Positions 1-9,647 are shown, counted from the stretch's first letter. The stretch: DNA of 64,000 nt from Panacibacter microcysteis (GCF_015831355.1 NZ_JADWYR010000001.1:62001-126000); one strand, 5' to 3'. Notes: a model not told the origin generated them from the sequence alone. Numbers and translations are program-made.

Positions 1-27
1 AGCCTGCTAATAACAGATGCTGTGGCA

Positions 28-110
28 CCCGGAACTGTTGCGTAAAGCTTTACAGTACAAGAGTGCGACGCAACGGATGCCCGGATGCAGTACTGCAGCC
101 GGGCTCACAA
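28..110 (+). repeat. Dispersed intergenic repeat, subfamily A
   Basis: Core (ACAAGAGTGCGACGCAAC) at 57-74. The upstream GTTGCGT at 38-44 can pair with ACGCAAC at 68-74, and the right end forms a second hairpin (CCGG-A-TGCAG / CTGCA-G-CCGG, 80-101). It ends in the typical GCCGGGCTCA. It lies upstream of the hsp20 promoter, presumably after a gene that ends outside the window. Confidence 0.85.
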
Positions 111-153
111 TGATCAACATGACCAACCTCACACGCCGGTATGACCACTGATA

Positions 154-185
154 TTGTTTTACGCTTTTGACCAATATTATATTTG
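154..185 (+). promoter_or_regulatory. Putative Bacteroidota-type promoter of hsp20
   Basis: TATATTTG at 178-185 matches the -7 consensus TAnnTTTG. TTG at 154-156 is a possible -33 element with a 21-base spacer. Transcription would start near 190, giving a leader of about 30 bases before the hsp20 ATG. The -33 match is weak. Confidence 0.45.
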
Positions 186-210
186 ATATGACATTTAAAA
201 CACATAAACA

Positions 211-217
211 AAGGAGG
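211..217 (+). promoter_or_regulatory. Strong Shine-Dalgarno sequence of hsp20
   Basis: AAGGAGG lies five bases before the ATG at 223. Such a full match to the anti-SD sequence is uncommon in Bacteroidota, where most genes lack SD sequences. It fixes the start codon. Confidence 0.75.
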
Positions 218-222
218 ATATT

Positions 223-663
223 ATGGCAACCCAGGCATTAGCTAAACTCAATGAAAGAATGCCATCAATATTTGATGAATTCTTTAAACCATGGAATGCA
301 TGGTTTGATAACGGCATGGCCAACCGTGCCTTCAATCTACCGGCTGTAAACATTACAGAAGCACCGGATGAATACATTGTATCGCTTGCTGCACCCGGCC
401 TGAAGAAAGAAGATTTTAAAATTGATGTAAGCGGCAACATGCTTACCATAAGCAGCGAAAAAGAAGAGAATAAAGAAGAAAAGGGCAAAAAGTTTAACCG
501 CAGAGAATACAATTATGCTTCGTTTAGCAGGAGTTTTACACTACCGGAAGAAGTGAATATGGAAAAGATTACCGCTCGTTATGAAGACGGTGTGCTGAAG
601 ATTTCTTTACCATGCAGGGAACAGGCAAAGCTGGTAAATGCTAAACAGATAGCTGTTCAATAG
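223..663 (+). CDS. Small heat shock protein, Hsp20/alpha-crystallin family
   Basis: A 146-residue cytoplasmic holdase chaperone that binds unfolding proteins under stress and passes them to ATP-dependent chaperones. The alpha-crystallin domain spans about residues 38-134. It begins with PAVNITE, carries the family box APGLKKEDF (57-65) and closes with the conserved DGVLKI segment. The C-terminal IAV (143-145) fits the I-x-I/V motif that docks between subunits in oligomers. Length is normal for bacterial class A Hsp20. The start is fixed by a strong AAGGAGG ribosome site. The gene stands alone, with its own promoter candidate and a terminator at 695-728. Family assignment is certain; the particular clients are unknown. 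Confidence 0.95.
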   Translation: MATQALAKLNERMPSIFDEFFKPWNAWFDNGMANRAFNLPAVNITEAPDEYIVSLAAPGLKKEDFKIDVSGNMLTISSEKEENKEEKGKKFNRREYNYASFSRSFTLPEEVNMEKITARYEDGVLKISLPCREQAKLVNAKQIAVQ

Positions 664-694
664 GAAAGTTTGTTTCTGAATATGTCACAATGGT

Positions 695-728
695 AAATGC
701 TCCCTTTCCAGGGAGCATTTTATTTTTT
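695..728 (+). terminator. Intrinsic terminator of hsp20
   Basis: Perfect 11-bp stem AAATGCTCCCT / AGGGAGCATTT (695-705 and 710-720) with a TTCC loop, followed by a T-rich run (to 728). It overlaps the stop codon of the convergent ATPase gene and may work on both strands. Confidence 0.85.
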
Positions 729-3224
729 TGTACCGGTAAAGTATTTGTATACTTCAAACCACAGTACCGCGACTACTGCAACTAACAGGCAGGTAAAAAA
801 AGCAGTGCCTGAGATGGCGGTAAGTTTAAACAAATGCTGCACCGGCTGAACAAAATGCATACACAGTAAAAAGGCCGCCGACACAGCAAATACAGGCAAT
901 GCAAGGTTATTGGCATAGCGGCTGGTAACGATAATGCTTTGGGTAAAAGACCTGTTCCCGAAAGTAAGCAGCAGGTTACTGATAACGAGTGTGGTAAAAA
1001 CCATGGTACGCGTATATTCCAGCGTTTCGCCACGGTGCATGGCAAAATAGTACACACACAATGCACCGGCAGCAATTACCAGGCCCTGCAATACACTTAC
1101 CATTAATTCTGCACCGTTAAAAAGCCTGTTACTTTTTGCACGGGGTGGCTGCTGCATAATGTTTGCTTCTACCGGTTCACGCTCAAAAAAGATAGAGCAG
1201 GTTGGGCCCATAATGAGCTCCATAAAAATTACATGGATGGGCGTAAATATGTTTGGATACTGCCAGCCAAACACCACGGGCAAAGATGCGGTAAGTATTA
1301 TGGGTACATGAATGGAGATAATATAGCGCACAGCCTTCCTGAGGTTATTGAAGATCTTACGGCCTTCTTTTATTGCGAACGTAATTTTTTCCAGGTTATC
1401 ATCTGTAAGAATAAGATCGGCTGCCTCTTTTGCAAGCTCGGTTCCTTTTTTGCCCATGGCAATGCCAATGTTTGATGAACGCAGCGCCGGTCCATCGTTT
1501 ACGCCGTCGCCGGTCATGGCCACAATATCTCCGTTTGCCTTTAAAGCATTCACCACTTTTAATTTGGCTTCAGGAAACATGCGTGCAAATACCTGCACAT
1601 CTTTAATTTTTTCACGCAATACATACTCTTCCATATCCTGCACCAGTGCACCGGTAAGAAAAGTATGTGTGCCATTGATGCCAACCTGCTGCGCAATATT
1701 CATGGCAGTTTCGGGGTAGTCGCCGGTAATCAGTTTTACCTGAATACCAGCCTGGTAAAACTGCTGCAAAATAGCCGCGGCGTTTTGCTTTGGTGGATCA
1801 AATAACGCAATAAGGCCCTCGAATTGCCAGTCAAAATCATCCTGCCGCAAAGGCATTGGCGCATCGTTGTTATACACAGCGCTGGCCACACCAATTACAC
1901 GGTATCCTTGTAACGCCAACGCCTTTACTTTACCCAGTATAGCAGATTGCTCTGCTATGGTAAGTTTACAGGCATTCACAATTCGTTCTGCAGCGCCTTT
2001 ACCCGCCACCATTTTTGCCTGCCCGTTTGCGTATACATGTGTCATCATTGGTGGCTGTCCTTCCAGCGGAAATTCATTTACCATGTTCATTGCCGCTGCA
2101 TCCTGTTCGCTGCCGGCCATTGCATAAGCCTGCCAGATAGCTTGCTCCATTGCATCGAAAGGGTCCTTTTCACTTGCCAGTGCACCATACAATAAAATAT
2201 TTTTACCGTTGGCAGTGCCTTCGCCAAACGCTATATCTGTTGCGGTTTTATAATCGTACAATACTTTTACCTGCATCCTGTTTTCTGTAAGTGTACCTGT
2301 TTTATCAAAGCACAACACGGTTACGGCACCCAGGTTTTCCACTACTGCAGGCTGGCGGGAAATAATGCCCAGCTTACTCATTTTAAAAGCACCCAGCGCC
2401 ATAAAAGAAGAAAATGCTACAGGAATTTCTTCGGGCAATGCAGACATGGCAAGTGTTAACGCAAACAACAGGCTTGCAGTCCACTCCCGGTAATGCAGGT
2501 AATTAACAAGAAAAATAATGGCGAATGCAATAAGCCCGAAAAAAGCAAGTCTTTTTACAAATGTATTGATCTGTTGTTGCAGCAATGTTTTGGGCGGCGC
2601 ATATTCAGCTATCATTTTACCCAGTTTGCCAAGTGCGGTATTGTTGCCAGTAGCGGTAACAACAGCAACACACTTACCGCTATTGATTGTAGTGCCCTGA
2701 AACAGGCTATCCTCATCGCTGCCAGGCGTTTTGGTTACCGGTACCGATTCGCCGGTAAGCACAGATTCGTTTACACTAAGGTCATTCTGCTCCACCACTC
2801 TTGCGTCGGCCGGCACATTCATGCCCTCTGCAAGCAGCATCACATCGCCTGGCACCAGCTCTTCGGCAGCTATGGTTTCCTGTTTGCCGGAACGGATAAC
2901 TTCAACAAGCGGTTCAGCAAATGACTTAAGTGCTTCAAGTGCTTTGCTGCTTTTCACTTCCTGGTACAATGAAATAGCAGACACAATGCTAATAGCCACC
3001 AGCATCATAATGCCTTCGCTGATTTCGCCCAGTAAAAAATACAGGAAGCATGCTACGGCAAGCAGTATAAACATCGGTTCCTTTACCGTTTCAACAACAA
3101 TGCGCAGGAAATTATAGGAACCATCTTTCTTAAACACATTTTTACCATGCTTTTTCTGCAGGTTGGCAATATCTGCTGTGTTTAGGCCCTGTAGCTGATT
3201 TGTTGCCAGTGTTTGTTCTGCCAT
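720..3224 (-). CDS. Cation-transporting P-type ATPase (P2, Ca2+-type)
   Basis: An 834-residue inner-membrane ion pump that is phosphorylated by ATP during its cycle. Visible in order: N-terminal cation ATPase domain, actuator loop with TGES (157-160), transmembrane segment 4 with PEEIP (264-268), the phosphorylation site DKTGTLT with Asp307, hinge motif TGDGVND (571-577), then a C-terminal membrane block. PEEIP in TM4 and the overall layout fit the Ca2+/P2 branch. No heavy-metal-binding CPx motif is present, so it is not a Cu/Zn pump. The transported ion cannot be fixed from sequence; Ca2+ is likeliest. It converges on hsp20. The dispersed repeat at 3298-3315 lies between its start and the 3' end of the PEP synthase gene. 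Confidence 0.9.
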   Translation of the reverse strand: MAEQTLATNQLQGLNTADIANLQKKHGKNVFKKDGSYNFLRIVVETVKEPMFILLAVACFLYFLLGEISEGIMMLVAISIVSAISLYQEVKSSKALEALKSFAEPLVEVIRSGKQETIAAEELVPGDVMLLAEGMNVPADARVVEQNDLSVNESVLTGESVPVTKTPGSDEDSLFQGTTINSGKCVAVVTATGNNTALGKLGKMIAEYAPPKTLLQQQINTFVKRLAFFGLIAFAIIFLVNYLHYREWTASLLFALTLAMSALPEEIPVAFSSFMALGAFKMSKLGIISRQPAVVENLGAVTVLCFDKTGTLTENRMQVKVLYDYKTATDIAFGEGTANGKNILLYGALASEKDPFDAMEQAIWQAYAMAGSEQDAAAMNMVNEFPLEGQPPMMTHVYANGQAKMVAGKGAAERIVNACKLTIAEQSAILGKVKALALQGYRVIGVASAVYNNDAPMPLRQDDFDWQFEGLIALFDPPKQNAAAILQQFYQAGIQVKLITGDYPETAMNIAQQVGINGTHTFLTGALVQDMEEYVLREKIKDVQVFARMFPEAKLKVVNALKANGDIVAMTGDGVNDGPALRSSNIGIAMGKKGTELAKEAADLILTDDNLEKITFAIKEGRKIFNNLRKAVRYIISIHVPIILTASLPVVFGWQYPNIFTPIHVIFMELIMGPTCSIFFEREPVEANIMQQPPRAKSNRLFNGAELMVSVLQGLVIAAGALCVYYFAMHRGETLEYTRTMVFTTLVISNLLLTFGNRSFTQSIIVTSRYANNLALPVFAVSAAFLLCMHFVQPVQHLFKLTAISGTAFFTCLLVAVVAVLWFEVYKYFTGTKK

Positions 3225-3283
3225 GTTCGCTGGTATTTATGCACAAGTAAACCATAAAAAATTTGTTTACCAACTATGGTATG

Positions 3284-3320
3284 TTATGGCATCTTTGGTT
3301 GTGTCACTCACTTGTACTGC
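3284..3320 (-). repeat. Dispersed intergenic repeat, subfamily B
   Basis: Core GTTGTGTCACTCACTTGT at 3298-3315, preceded by a degenerate GGCATC segment. It lies between the 3' end of the PEP synthase gene and the start of the ATPase gene, both on the minus strand. Confidence 0.8.
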
Positions 3321-3410
3321 ATTACTACTGGCAACAGCGATATTGCATATGCAAGGTTGTTCAGTATGACAGATATACCAATGCACCGGTACATTCCACA
3401 GGTATTCATA

Positions 3411-5798
3411 CTAATGGGTAACCATCAGTAATCCTTCCGCTTTTAAAATATTCTCTGTTCCCTTTAATAGCGCATCAGGATTGAAGGATATGCTGTCTAT
3501 ACCATGCTCCACGAGAAAGCCTGCAAATGCAGGAAAATCGCTGGGTGCCTGGCCGCACAACCCCACCTTCGATCCCGCAGTTTTTGCTTTAGATATCATC
3601 ATCGCAATCATTTCCTTTACTGCTTCATTTTCCTCACTGAATAAATCGCTGATAATGGCTGAATCTCTGTCTATGCCCAGCGTAAGCTGTGTCAGATCAT
3701 TTGAGCCTATAGAGAACCCATCAAATATTGCTGCAAACCCGGTAGCAAGAATAATATTGGCCGGTATTTCTGCCATTACATATACCTGCAGGCTATTTAC
3801 GTGTTGCGCAAGTCCATGCTGCTTCATTACACCCAACACCTTGCGGCCTTCATCAATGGTTCGGCAAAATGGTATCATTACTTTCACATTGGTAAATCCC
3901 ATTTCATCCCGCACTTTTTTGATGGCTGCACATTCCATGGCAAAACCATCTTTGTAGAGGTCGTTATAATACCTTGATGCGCCACGAAAACCAAGCATTG
4001 GATTTTCTTCTGCCGGTTCGAAATATTTACCTCCTATAAGATTGGCATATTCGTTCGTCTTGAAATCACTCATACGTACAATAACCTCTTTAGGGTAAAA
4101 AGCAGCGGCAATAGTGGCAACGCCTTCGGCAAGTTTATCAATGAAGAACTGCTGCTTGTCTGCATAACCATCAGTAATGGCATCGATCGCCTTCTTCAAT
4201 GCATCGTCTTGCAGGTCATTATACCTCGCAAGCGCCATAGGGTGTACCTGTATGGCATGCGTGATTATAAATTCAATACGCAGCAGCCCCACGCCATCAT
4301 TGGGGTAAAAAGATAATTTAAAAGCCTTATCCGGATCTGCCAGTATCAGCATCACCTTTGTATGAACCGGTTTACGCACATTGGTAAAATCGAGTAATGA
4401 CTCTTCAAAGGTGGCCGCGCCCTCATATATAAATCCTGTTTCACCTTCACAACAGGATACGGTGATCAAAGCCCCATCTTTAATACAGGCTGTGGCACCT
4501 GCACAACCCACCACAGCGGGCACACCGAGTTCCCTCGCAACAATAGAAGCATGGCTCGTTCTGCCGCCCTTATCTGTAACAATAGCAGCCGCTTTTTTCA
4601 AAACAGGATCCCAGTCAGGGCTGGTTGTGTCGGTTATAACAATTTCACCTTCGTTCAATTTATAAGCCTCAGCAGGGTCTTTTAAAATTCTCGCTACACC
4701 TGTAGCCAGTTTTGAACCAATTGCCTCGCCCTGCGCCAGCAGTTTGCCTTTTGTTAAAATCCTGTATTCTTTTATTACCAATGCATTCTGCTGCGAGTGT
4801 ACGGTTTCCGGCCTTGCCTGTATGATGAATAACTCGTTTGTTTCGCCATCTTTTGCCCATTCTATATCCATGGGTTTTCCATAGTGTGCTTCAATATCAT
4901 TTGCCCATCCCGCAATGGTTGTAACTTCATCATCATTGAGTACAAACTGTCTGCGCTTTTCGACAGGCGTGTCAATATTGACGACCGTTGCATCCACTTT
5001 TGATCCATAGATCATTGTTTTTGCCTTGGCGCCCATTTTTCTTTTTATGATGGCATTTTTCCTTTGCAGCAGTGTTGGCTTAAACACAAAAAATTCATCC
5101 GGCGTTACGGCACCCTGTACTATGTTTTCACCAAGGCCCCACACACCGCTTATATGAATAATATTCCTGAAGCCTGATTCAGGTTCCAGCGTAAAAACCA
5201 CGCCTGAAGATGCAAGGTCTGACCGAACCATTTTTTGCACACCGACAGAAAGAGATACTTTCTCATGTGCAAAACCATTGTCTTCACGGTATTTGATTGC
5301 CCGGTCTGTATAGAGAGAGGCAAAACATTTCTTAACGGCTTTTAAAAGTGCGCCTTTACCGCTTACGTTCAAATAAGATTCATGCTGGCCGGCAAAGCTT
5401 GCCTGTGGCAAATCTTCAGCCGTTGCGCTGCTCCTTACGGCAACAGCAATGTCAGTGTTGTTGCCTAACACTGCATATGCGCCGGCAATAGCATCCATCA
5501 GGTTACCGGGCAAAGCAGCGCCGGCAACCAGTTCGCGAATTCGTGAACCCGTAACAGCAAGATTGCTGAAATGTTTTTTATCCAGATGTGCCAGTTGCTC
5601 ACCAATAGGTTTATGCAGGTTATTGTAGCTCAAAAAGTACTGAAATGCTTCCGCTGTGGTGGCAAACCCGTCTGGCACTTTAATACCCTTCGAAGCAAGA
5701 TTTGCATACATTTCGCCCAACGAAGCATTCTTACCACCAACTACCGGCACATCAGTAATGGCTATGTTGTTAAAACGCTTTACAAAAACACTCATCAC
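3411..5798 (-). CDS. ppsA: Phosphoenolpyruvate synthase
   Basis: Converts pyruvate, ATP and water to phosphoenolpyruvate, AMP and phosphate, the entry step of gluconeogenesis from three-carbon substrates. The 795-residue length matches the family (about 790). The N-terminal ATP-grasp-like nucleotide domain opens with GGKNASLGEM (21-30). The swivelling phosphohistidine domain has GGRTSHAS with catalytic His416. The C-terminal TIM-barrel PEP/pyruvate domain carries GSNDLTQLTLG and CGQAP near the end. It is monocistronic and divergent from the TPR-AAA gene at 6040, with 241 bases between them in which I see no clear promoter. Pyruvate phosphate dikinase is the nearest alternative, but that family is longer (about 870 residues). 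Confidence 0.95.
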   Translation of the reverse strand: MMSVFVKRFNNIAITDVPVVGGKNASLGEMYANLASKGIKVPDGFATTAEAFQYFLSYNNLHKPIGEQLAHLDKKHFSNLAVTGSRIRELVAGAALPGNLMDAIAGAYAVLGNNTDIAVAVRSSATAEDLPQASFAGQHESYLNVSGKGALLKAVKKCFASLYTDRAIKYREDNGFAHEKVSLSVGVQKMVRSDLASSGVVFTLEPESGFRNIIHISGVWGLGENIVQGAVTPDEFFVFKPTLLQRKNAIIKRKMGAKAKTMIYGSKVDATVVNIDTPVEKRRQFVLNDDEVTTIAGWANDIEAHYGKPMDIEWAKDGETNELFIIQARPETVHSQQNALVIKEYRILTKGKLLAQGEAIGSKLATGVARILKDPAEAYKLNEGEIVITDTTSPDWDPVLKKAAAIVTDKGGRTSHASIVARELGVPAVVGCAGATACIKDGALITVSCCEGETGFIYEGAATFEESLLDFTNVRKPVHTKVMLILADPDKAFKLSFYPNDGVGLLRIEFIITHAIQVHPMALARYNDLQDDALKKAIDAITDGYADKQQFFIDKLAEGVATIAAAFYPKEVIVRMSDFKTNEYANLIGGKYFEPAEENPMLGFRGASRYYNDLYKDGFAMECAAIKKVRDEMGFTNVKVMIPFCRTIDEGRKVLGVMKQHGLAQHVNSLQVYVMAEIPANIILATGFAAIFDGFSIGSNDLTQLTLGIDRDSAIISDLFSEENEAVKEMIAMMISKAKTAGSKVGLCGQAPSDFPAFAGFLVEHGIDSISFNPDALLKGTENILKAEGLLMVTH

Positions 5799-6039
5799 GT
5801 AAAATTTTAGTTGATGGAAAAGCGATACCTCGCTGAAGTTAATTGAGTAGTTTGTGTTTAATGATGACGCCTGTCATTCGCTTTTTTGACAAGAGTCACA
5901 GGTAATGAAGCAACAAAAGAATTTGCCGGTGCAGGTTTGACATCCAAATGCCTAACCAATCGTTAAAAACAGAAACGCTTCACATAATTATTATCTGCAA
6001 TATTCCTTACTTTGCTGTACAACAAGTTGGCATAACGAT

Positions 6040-7365
6040 ATGAATGAAATTATAGAGCAGCTTAAACAGGCAGTAAACATTTCGCCGGATAATATTCCCC
6101 TTCGTTTACACCTGGCAGAGATGATGTTACAGAACAACCTGTTAGCTGATGCAGCAGAGCAGTTTTCAGAAATTTTAAAGCGGGAGCACAGCAATGTAAA
6201 AGCACTGACAGGCCTGGCAGACATCTATTTCAAACAACATAAATTTTCTGCAGCAATCATTTTGTTTGAGCAACTGCAGCAACAGCATGCATTACACTTT
6301 GATAGTAAAATAAAAATGGTACGTTGCCTGCTAAAGGAAAATTCTGTAGTGCAGGCAAAAGAAATTTATGCCGCGGCTCTTGCGGAGCAACCAAATTTTC
6401 GTGATGCTGAAATAGATGCAGCTTTGAGAATGACCGGCATTGAAACAGGTATGGATGCAGACGACCTGCTGGAGGAACTGGCCACTACCGGAAAATTTTT
6501 TATGGAGAAACCGGCTGTAAAATTTGCGGATGTAGGCGGCATGTCTAAAATAAAAAACGAGATATCACTTAAAATAATACAGCCATTAAAAAACCCGGAC
6601 CTGTATAAAGCGTTTGGCAAAAAAATAGGTGGTGGTATTCTGATGTATGGCCCTCCAGGTTGCGGCAAAACCTTCCTTGCCAAAGCAACAGCCGGTGAAA
6701 TTGATGCAAGATTTATTTCGCTCGGCCTGCACGATATTCTTGACATGTGGATGGGCAACAGTGAAAAAAACCTGCACGAAGTTTTCCAGGCTGCCAGGAA
6801 AAATAAACCCTGCGTGCTGTTTATTGATGAAGTAGATGCACTTGGTGCCAGCAGAACTGATATGCGCACCAGCGCCATGCGGCAGATCATTAACCAGTTT
6901 CTTGCAGAACTCGATGGTGTTAAAGACAACAATGAAGGTGTACTGATACTGGCCGCTACAAATGCACCATGGAGTGTAGACAGCGCATTCAGAAGACCGG
7001 GCAGGTTTGACAGGGTTATTTTTGTAGCACCGCCGGATGAAGAAAGCAGGAAAGAAATCCTCGATACACTCATCAAAGAAAAACCGACCGAAAAGATAGA
7101 CACCAGAGAGATTGCGAAACTTACACAAAGTTATTCCGGCGCAGACCTGAAAGCGTTAGTTGACATTGCGGTTGAAAGCAAACTGGAAGAATCACTTGCA
7201 AAAGGATCGTTGCAGCCGGTAACACAAAAAGACATCGTGAAAGCCATCAAGGTTCATAAACCTACTACCGCAGAATGGTTTAGCACGGCGCGCAACTACG
7301 CCCTGTATGCAAATGAAACAGGTTTATACGATGACATTCTTCAATACCTGAATATAAAGAAGTAA
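6040..7365 (+). CDS. TPR-AAA ATPase (Cdc48/spastin-like)
   Basis: A 441-residue protein with TPR-like helical repeats at about residues 1-125 and one AAA module at 160-400. The Walker A is GPPGCGKT (204-211), the Walker B FIDEVD (261-266), sensor 1 lies in ATNAP (around 306-310), and the arginine-finger segment is RRPGRFD (318-324). The AAA module resembles Cdc48/proteasome-type unfoldases. There is no protease domain and no membrane segment, so it is a cytoplasmic remodelling ATPase with unknown substrate. The next gene encodes another TPR protein with a membrane domain in the same direction, and the pair probably acts together. A repeat A copy separates them. Confidence 0.85.
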   Translation: MNEIIEQLKQAVNISPDNIPLRLHLAEMMLQNNLLADAAEQFSEILKREHSNVKALTGLADIYFKQHKFSAAIILFEQLQQQHALHFDSKIKMVRCLLKENSVVQAKEIYAAALAEQPNFRDAEIDAALRMTGIETGMDADDLLEELATTGKFFMEKPAVKFADVGGMSKIKNEISLKIIQPLKNPDLYKAFGKKIGGGILMYGPPGCGKTFLAKATAGEIDARFISLGLHDILDMWMGNSEKNLHEVFQAARKNKPCVLFIDEVDALGASRTDMRTSAMRQIINQFLAELDGVKDNNEGVLILAATNAPWSVDSAFRRPGRFDRVIFVAPPDEESRKEILDTLIKEKPTEKIDTREIAKLTQSYSGADLKALVDIAVESKLEESLAKGSLQPVTQKDIVKAIKVHKPTTAEWFSTARNYALYANETGLYDDILQYLNIKK

Positions 7366-7387
7366 ATGTACAATACACGCTGGCCGA

Positions 7388-7466
7388 GCAGTGCTGCGTT
7401 CACAACAGAACGTACAAGAGTGCGACGCAACAGCAGCTTAATAGTAGCAATACTGCCTGGCTACAA
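7388..7466 (+). repeat. Dispersed intergenic repeat, subfamily A
   Basis: Core ACAAGAGTGCGACGCAAC at 7414-7431, right end GCCTGGCTACAAAAAA. It begins about 20 bases after the stop of the TPR-AAA gene. Confidence 0.85.
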
Positions 7467-7486
7467 AAAATATCTCAACCGGTAAT

Positions 7487-8752
7487 ATGAGCGAGTTACA
7501 TCGTAATCAACATATAGAAAGAGCAAGATTGTTGCTGAGCCAGCACAGGTATAAAGATGCGGAAATACAGGCTGGTATTGTGCTTAAGCAAGACCCGCAG
7601 GATGCGGAAGCATTGCAGATCATTGGCCACTGCAGGCTCGACACCAAACAGTTTGATGAAGCACTGAAGCTATTTAAACAATGTCTTTCGCTGCAGCCGG
7701 ATGATGATTATGTTTTGTACCTGCTGGCATTTTGCTATTACCGCAAGCATGAAATTGAACCCGCACAAAAGTTCCTGGAACAGGCCATTGCAATCGTTCC
7801 ATACAATGCCGGTTATTTTTCTTTACTCTCCAACATTCATGCATCTGAAAGAAGGTATGCAGATGCACTGCATGCGGCCAACCGGGGTTTAAGTATTAAT
7901 GCGGAAGATATTGGGTGCCTTAATGCACGCAGCGCTGCGCTGTTCCGGCTGAATAAAAAGGATGAAGCGTATGAAACCATTAATGAAGCACTGCAGGTAA
8001 ACCCGGAAGATGATTACACGCACACAAACTATGGCTGGCACTACCTTGAAAAAGGTAAATACAAACAGGCACTGGAACATTTTACAGAAGCGCTGCGCAT
8101 AAACCCCAATAACAATTACGCAAAAGAAGGTTACAAAGCGGCACTTAAATCAAAGCTTCCTTTTTACAGGTGGATACTGCGTTACAGCCTGTGGATGAAC
8201 TACCAGAACAGAACCGTAAGACTTGTTATGATCTTTGGTGTATGGGGCGTGGTAAGAGCTATTACATGGACCGGTAAAGATGCGCCCGACTGGTGGAAAT
8301 ATGTAACCGGTGGCATCGTCTTTATTTACGTGGCATTTGTACTGCTTTCGTGGCTGGGCAATTCGCTGGCCAATCTTTTCCTGCTTACATCCAAACACGG
8401 CAGGCTTGCACTTACCGACGAAGAAAAAAGCAGTGCAAAAGCAGTGGGCTTATCACTTTTGGCAGGCATTGTACTGGTAGCGTGTGGTATGTTCCTTGAT
8501 AAAAAATATCTCTTTATGGGCCTGTTGGTTGGTTCACTTTCTATACCGCTGAGCTTTGTTGACTTCCCGGTAAAATGGTTTAAAGGACCTGGCAGGCAAA
8601 TAACAGCCCATGCACTGATATTGCTGTGCTTTATTGCGTGTATTTTCATTTTCCTGCATCACCAGTTTGCCTTGTTTGCAGGCATTGTATATGCCATATT
8701 ATATCTTGGTTTTATGTGGAGCGGTTCTATTACCGCGCTTAGAACAAAATAG
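7487..8752 (+). CDS. TPR protein with C-terminal membrane domain
   Basis: A 421-residue protein. Residues 1 to about 225 are tandem TPR units; several end in the usual A-x-x-x-x-P pattern (for example EALQVNPEDD and EALRINPNNN). From about residue 240 to the end there are roughly five hydrophobic segments, so the TPR part is presumably anchored to the inner membrane and faces the cytoplasm. No catalytic motif is visible. It follows the TPR-AAA ATPase on the same strand; I infer that it recruits that ATPase or its substrates to the membrane. Orientation and function are inferences. Confidence 0.75.
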   Translation: MSELHRNQHIERARLLLSQHRYKDAEIQAGIVLKQDPQDAEALQIIGHCRLDTKQFDEALKLFKQCLSLQPDDDYVLYLLAFCYYRKHEIEPAQKFLEQAIAIVPYNAGYFSLLSNIHASERRYADALHAANRGLSINAEDIGCLNARSAALFRLNKKDEAYETINEALQVNPEDDYTHTNYGWHYLEKGKYKQALEHFTEALRINPNNNYAKEGYKAALKSKLPFYRWILRYSLWMNYQNRTVRLVMIFGVWGVVRAITWTGKDAPDWWKYVTGGIVFIYVAFVLLSWLGNSLANLFLLTSKHGRLALTDEEKSSAKAVGLSLLAGIVLVACGMFLDKKYLFMGLLVGSLSIPLSFVDFPVKWFKGPGRQITAHALILLCFIACIFIFLHHQFALFAGIVYAILYLGFMWSGSITALRTK

Positions 8753-8777
8753 TTATATTTATTTCAAATCATACATA

Positions 8778-9539
8778 ATGTATACGGTTCACGAACTTGC
8801 CAAAATGATCGATCATTCTTTGTTGCACCCTACCATGACAGACGAAGACCTGAAACAGGGATGTGCGCTTGCAAAAGCATACAATGTTGCATCGGTATGC
8901 ATAAAGCCATACGCCATACAACAAGCGGTGGCGTGGCTGCAGGGCAGTGATGTAATGGTATGTGCGGTAATTGGTTTTCCGCAGGGCAACAGCACCACCG
9001 ATGTGAAAGTATACGAAACAGAACAGGTGTGTAAAGACGGCGCACAGGAAGTAGACATGGTAGTAAACATTGGTAAAGTGCTGGGCAACGACTGGCAATA
9101 CATAGAGCAGGAAATTGCAGCAGTTGTTGCTGTAACAAATAAATACAACGCTGCACTAAAAGTTATTTTTGAAAATGATTTTCTGCCGGGCGATGAATAT
9201 AAAATAAAACTTTGCGAAATATGCAGTAAGCTGAATGTGGCTTTTGTAAAGACCTCTACCGGTTATGGTTTTGTAAAAGGTACCGATGGCAGATACAGCT
9301 ACGAAGGTGCCACTGAGCATGATCTTATTTTAATGCGCAAACACAGTGCCCCGCATGTGCAGGTTAAAGCGGCAGGTGGTGTGCGCACCTTAGATGACCT
9401 CTTAAAAGTAAAAGCGCTGGGCGTTACACGTATTGGCGCCACAGCAACTGCAACGATGCTGGAAGATGCGAAGAAACGCCTTGGCGTAAGCAGTACAGCA
9501 ACTATTGCAGCCAGCGCACATAACAATACAGGTTATTAA
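8778..9539 (+). CDS. deoC: Deoxyribose-phosphate aldolase
   Basis: Cleaves 2-deoxyribose 5-phosphate to glyceraldehyde 3-phosphate and acetaldehyde in deoxynucleoside breakdown. The ATG at 8778 gives 253 residues, the family length; an open frame extends upstream but runs through the preceding gene. The Schiff-base lysine is Lys158 in VKTSTGYG, the proton-relay lysine is Lys197 in VKAAGGVRT, and the partner Asp is Asp93 in EVDMVVNIG. It starts 25 bases after the TPR membrane gene and may be transcribed with it. It is followed by a repeat A copy and a very strong hairpin at 9648-9684. Confidence 0.95.
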   Translation: MYTVHELAKMIDHSLLHPTMTDEDLKQGCALAKAYNVASVCIKPYAIQQAVAWLQGSDVMVCAVIGFPQGNSTTDVKVYETEQVCKDGAQEVDMVVNIGKVLGNDWQYIEQEIAAVVAVTNKYNAALKVIFENDFLPGDEYKIKLCEICSKLNVAFVKTSTGYGFVKGTDGRYSYEGATEHDLILMRKHSAPHVQVKAAGGVRTLDDLLKVKALGVTRIGATATATMLEDAKKRLGVSSTATIAASAHNNTGY

Positions 9540-9544
9540 AATTT

Positions 9545-9625
9545 TGTACCGGGCATTTGTACAGGCATGAGGCTGCTGTTGCGTCGCACACTTGTACAGC
9601 AGATCATTATGCAGCAGTTCCGGCA
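9545..9625 (-). repeat. Dispersed intergenic repeat, subfamily A
   Basis: Core on the minus strand at 9578-9595 with one change (GCACACTTGT instead of GCACTCTTGT). It begins a few bases after the deoC stop and ends with the typical CCGG segment. Confidence 0.85.
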
Positions 9626-9647
9626 CAACCCCGTACGGTATCAGCAA

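Noticed and set aside
6366-7128. Long minus-strand open frames opposite the TPR-AAA gene
   Set aside because: They are shadows of the AAA coding sequence; the plus-strand frame has all the motifs.
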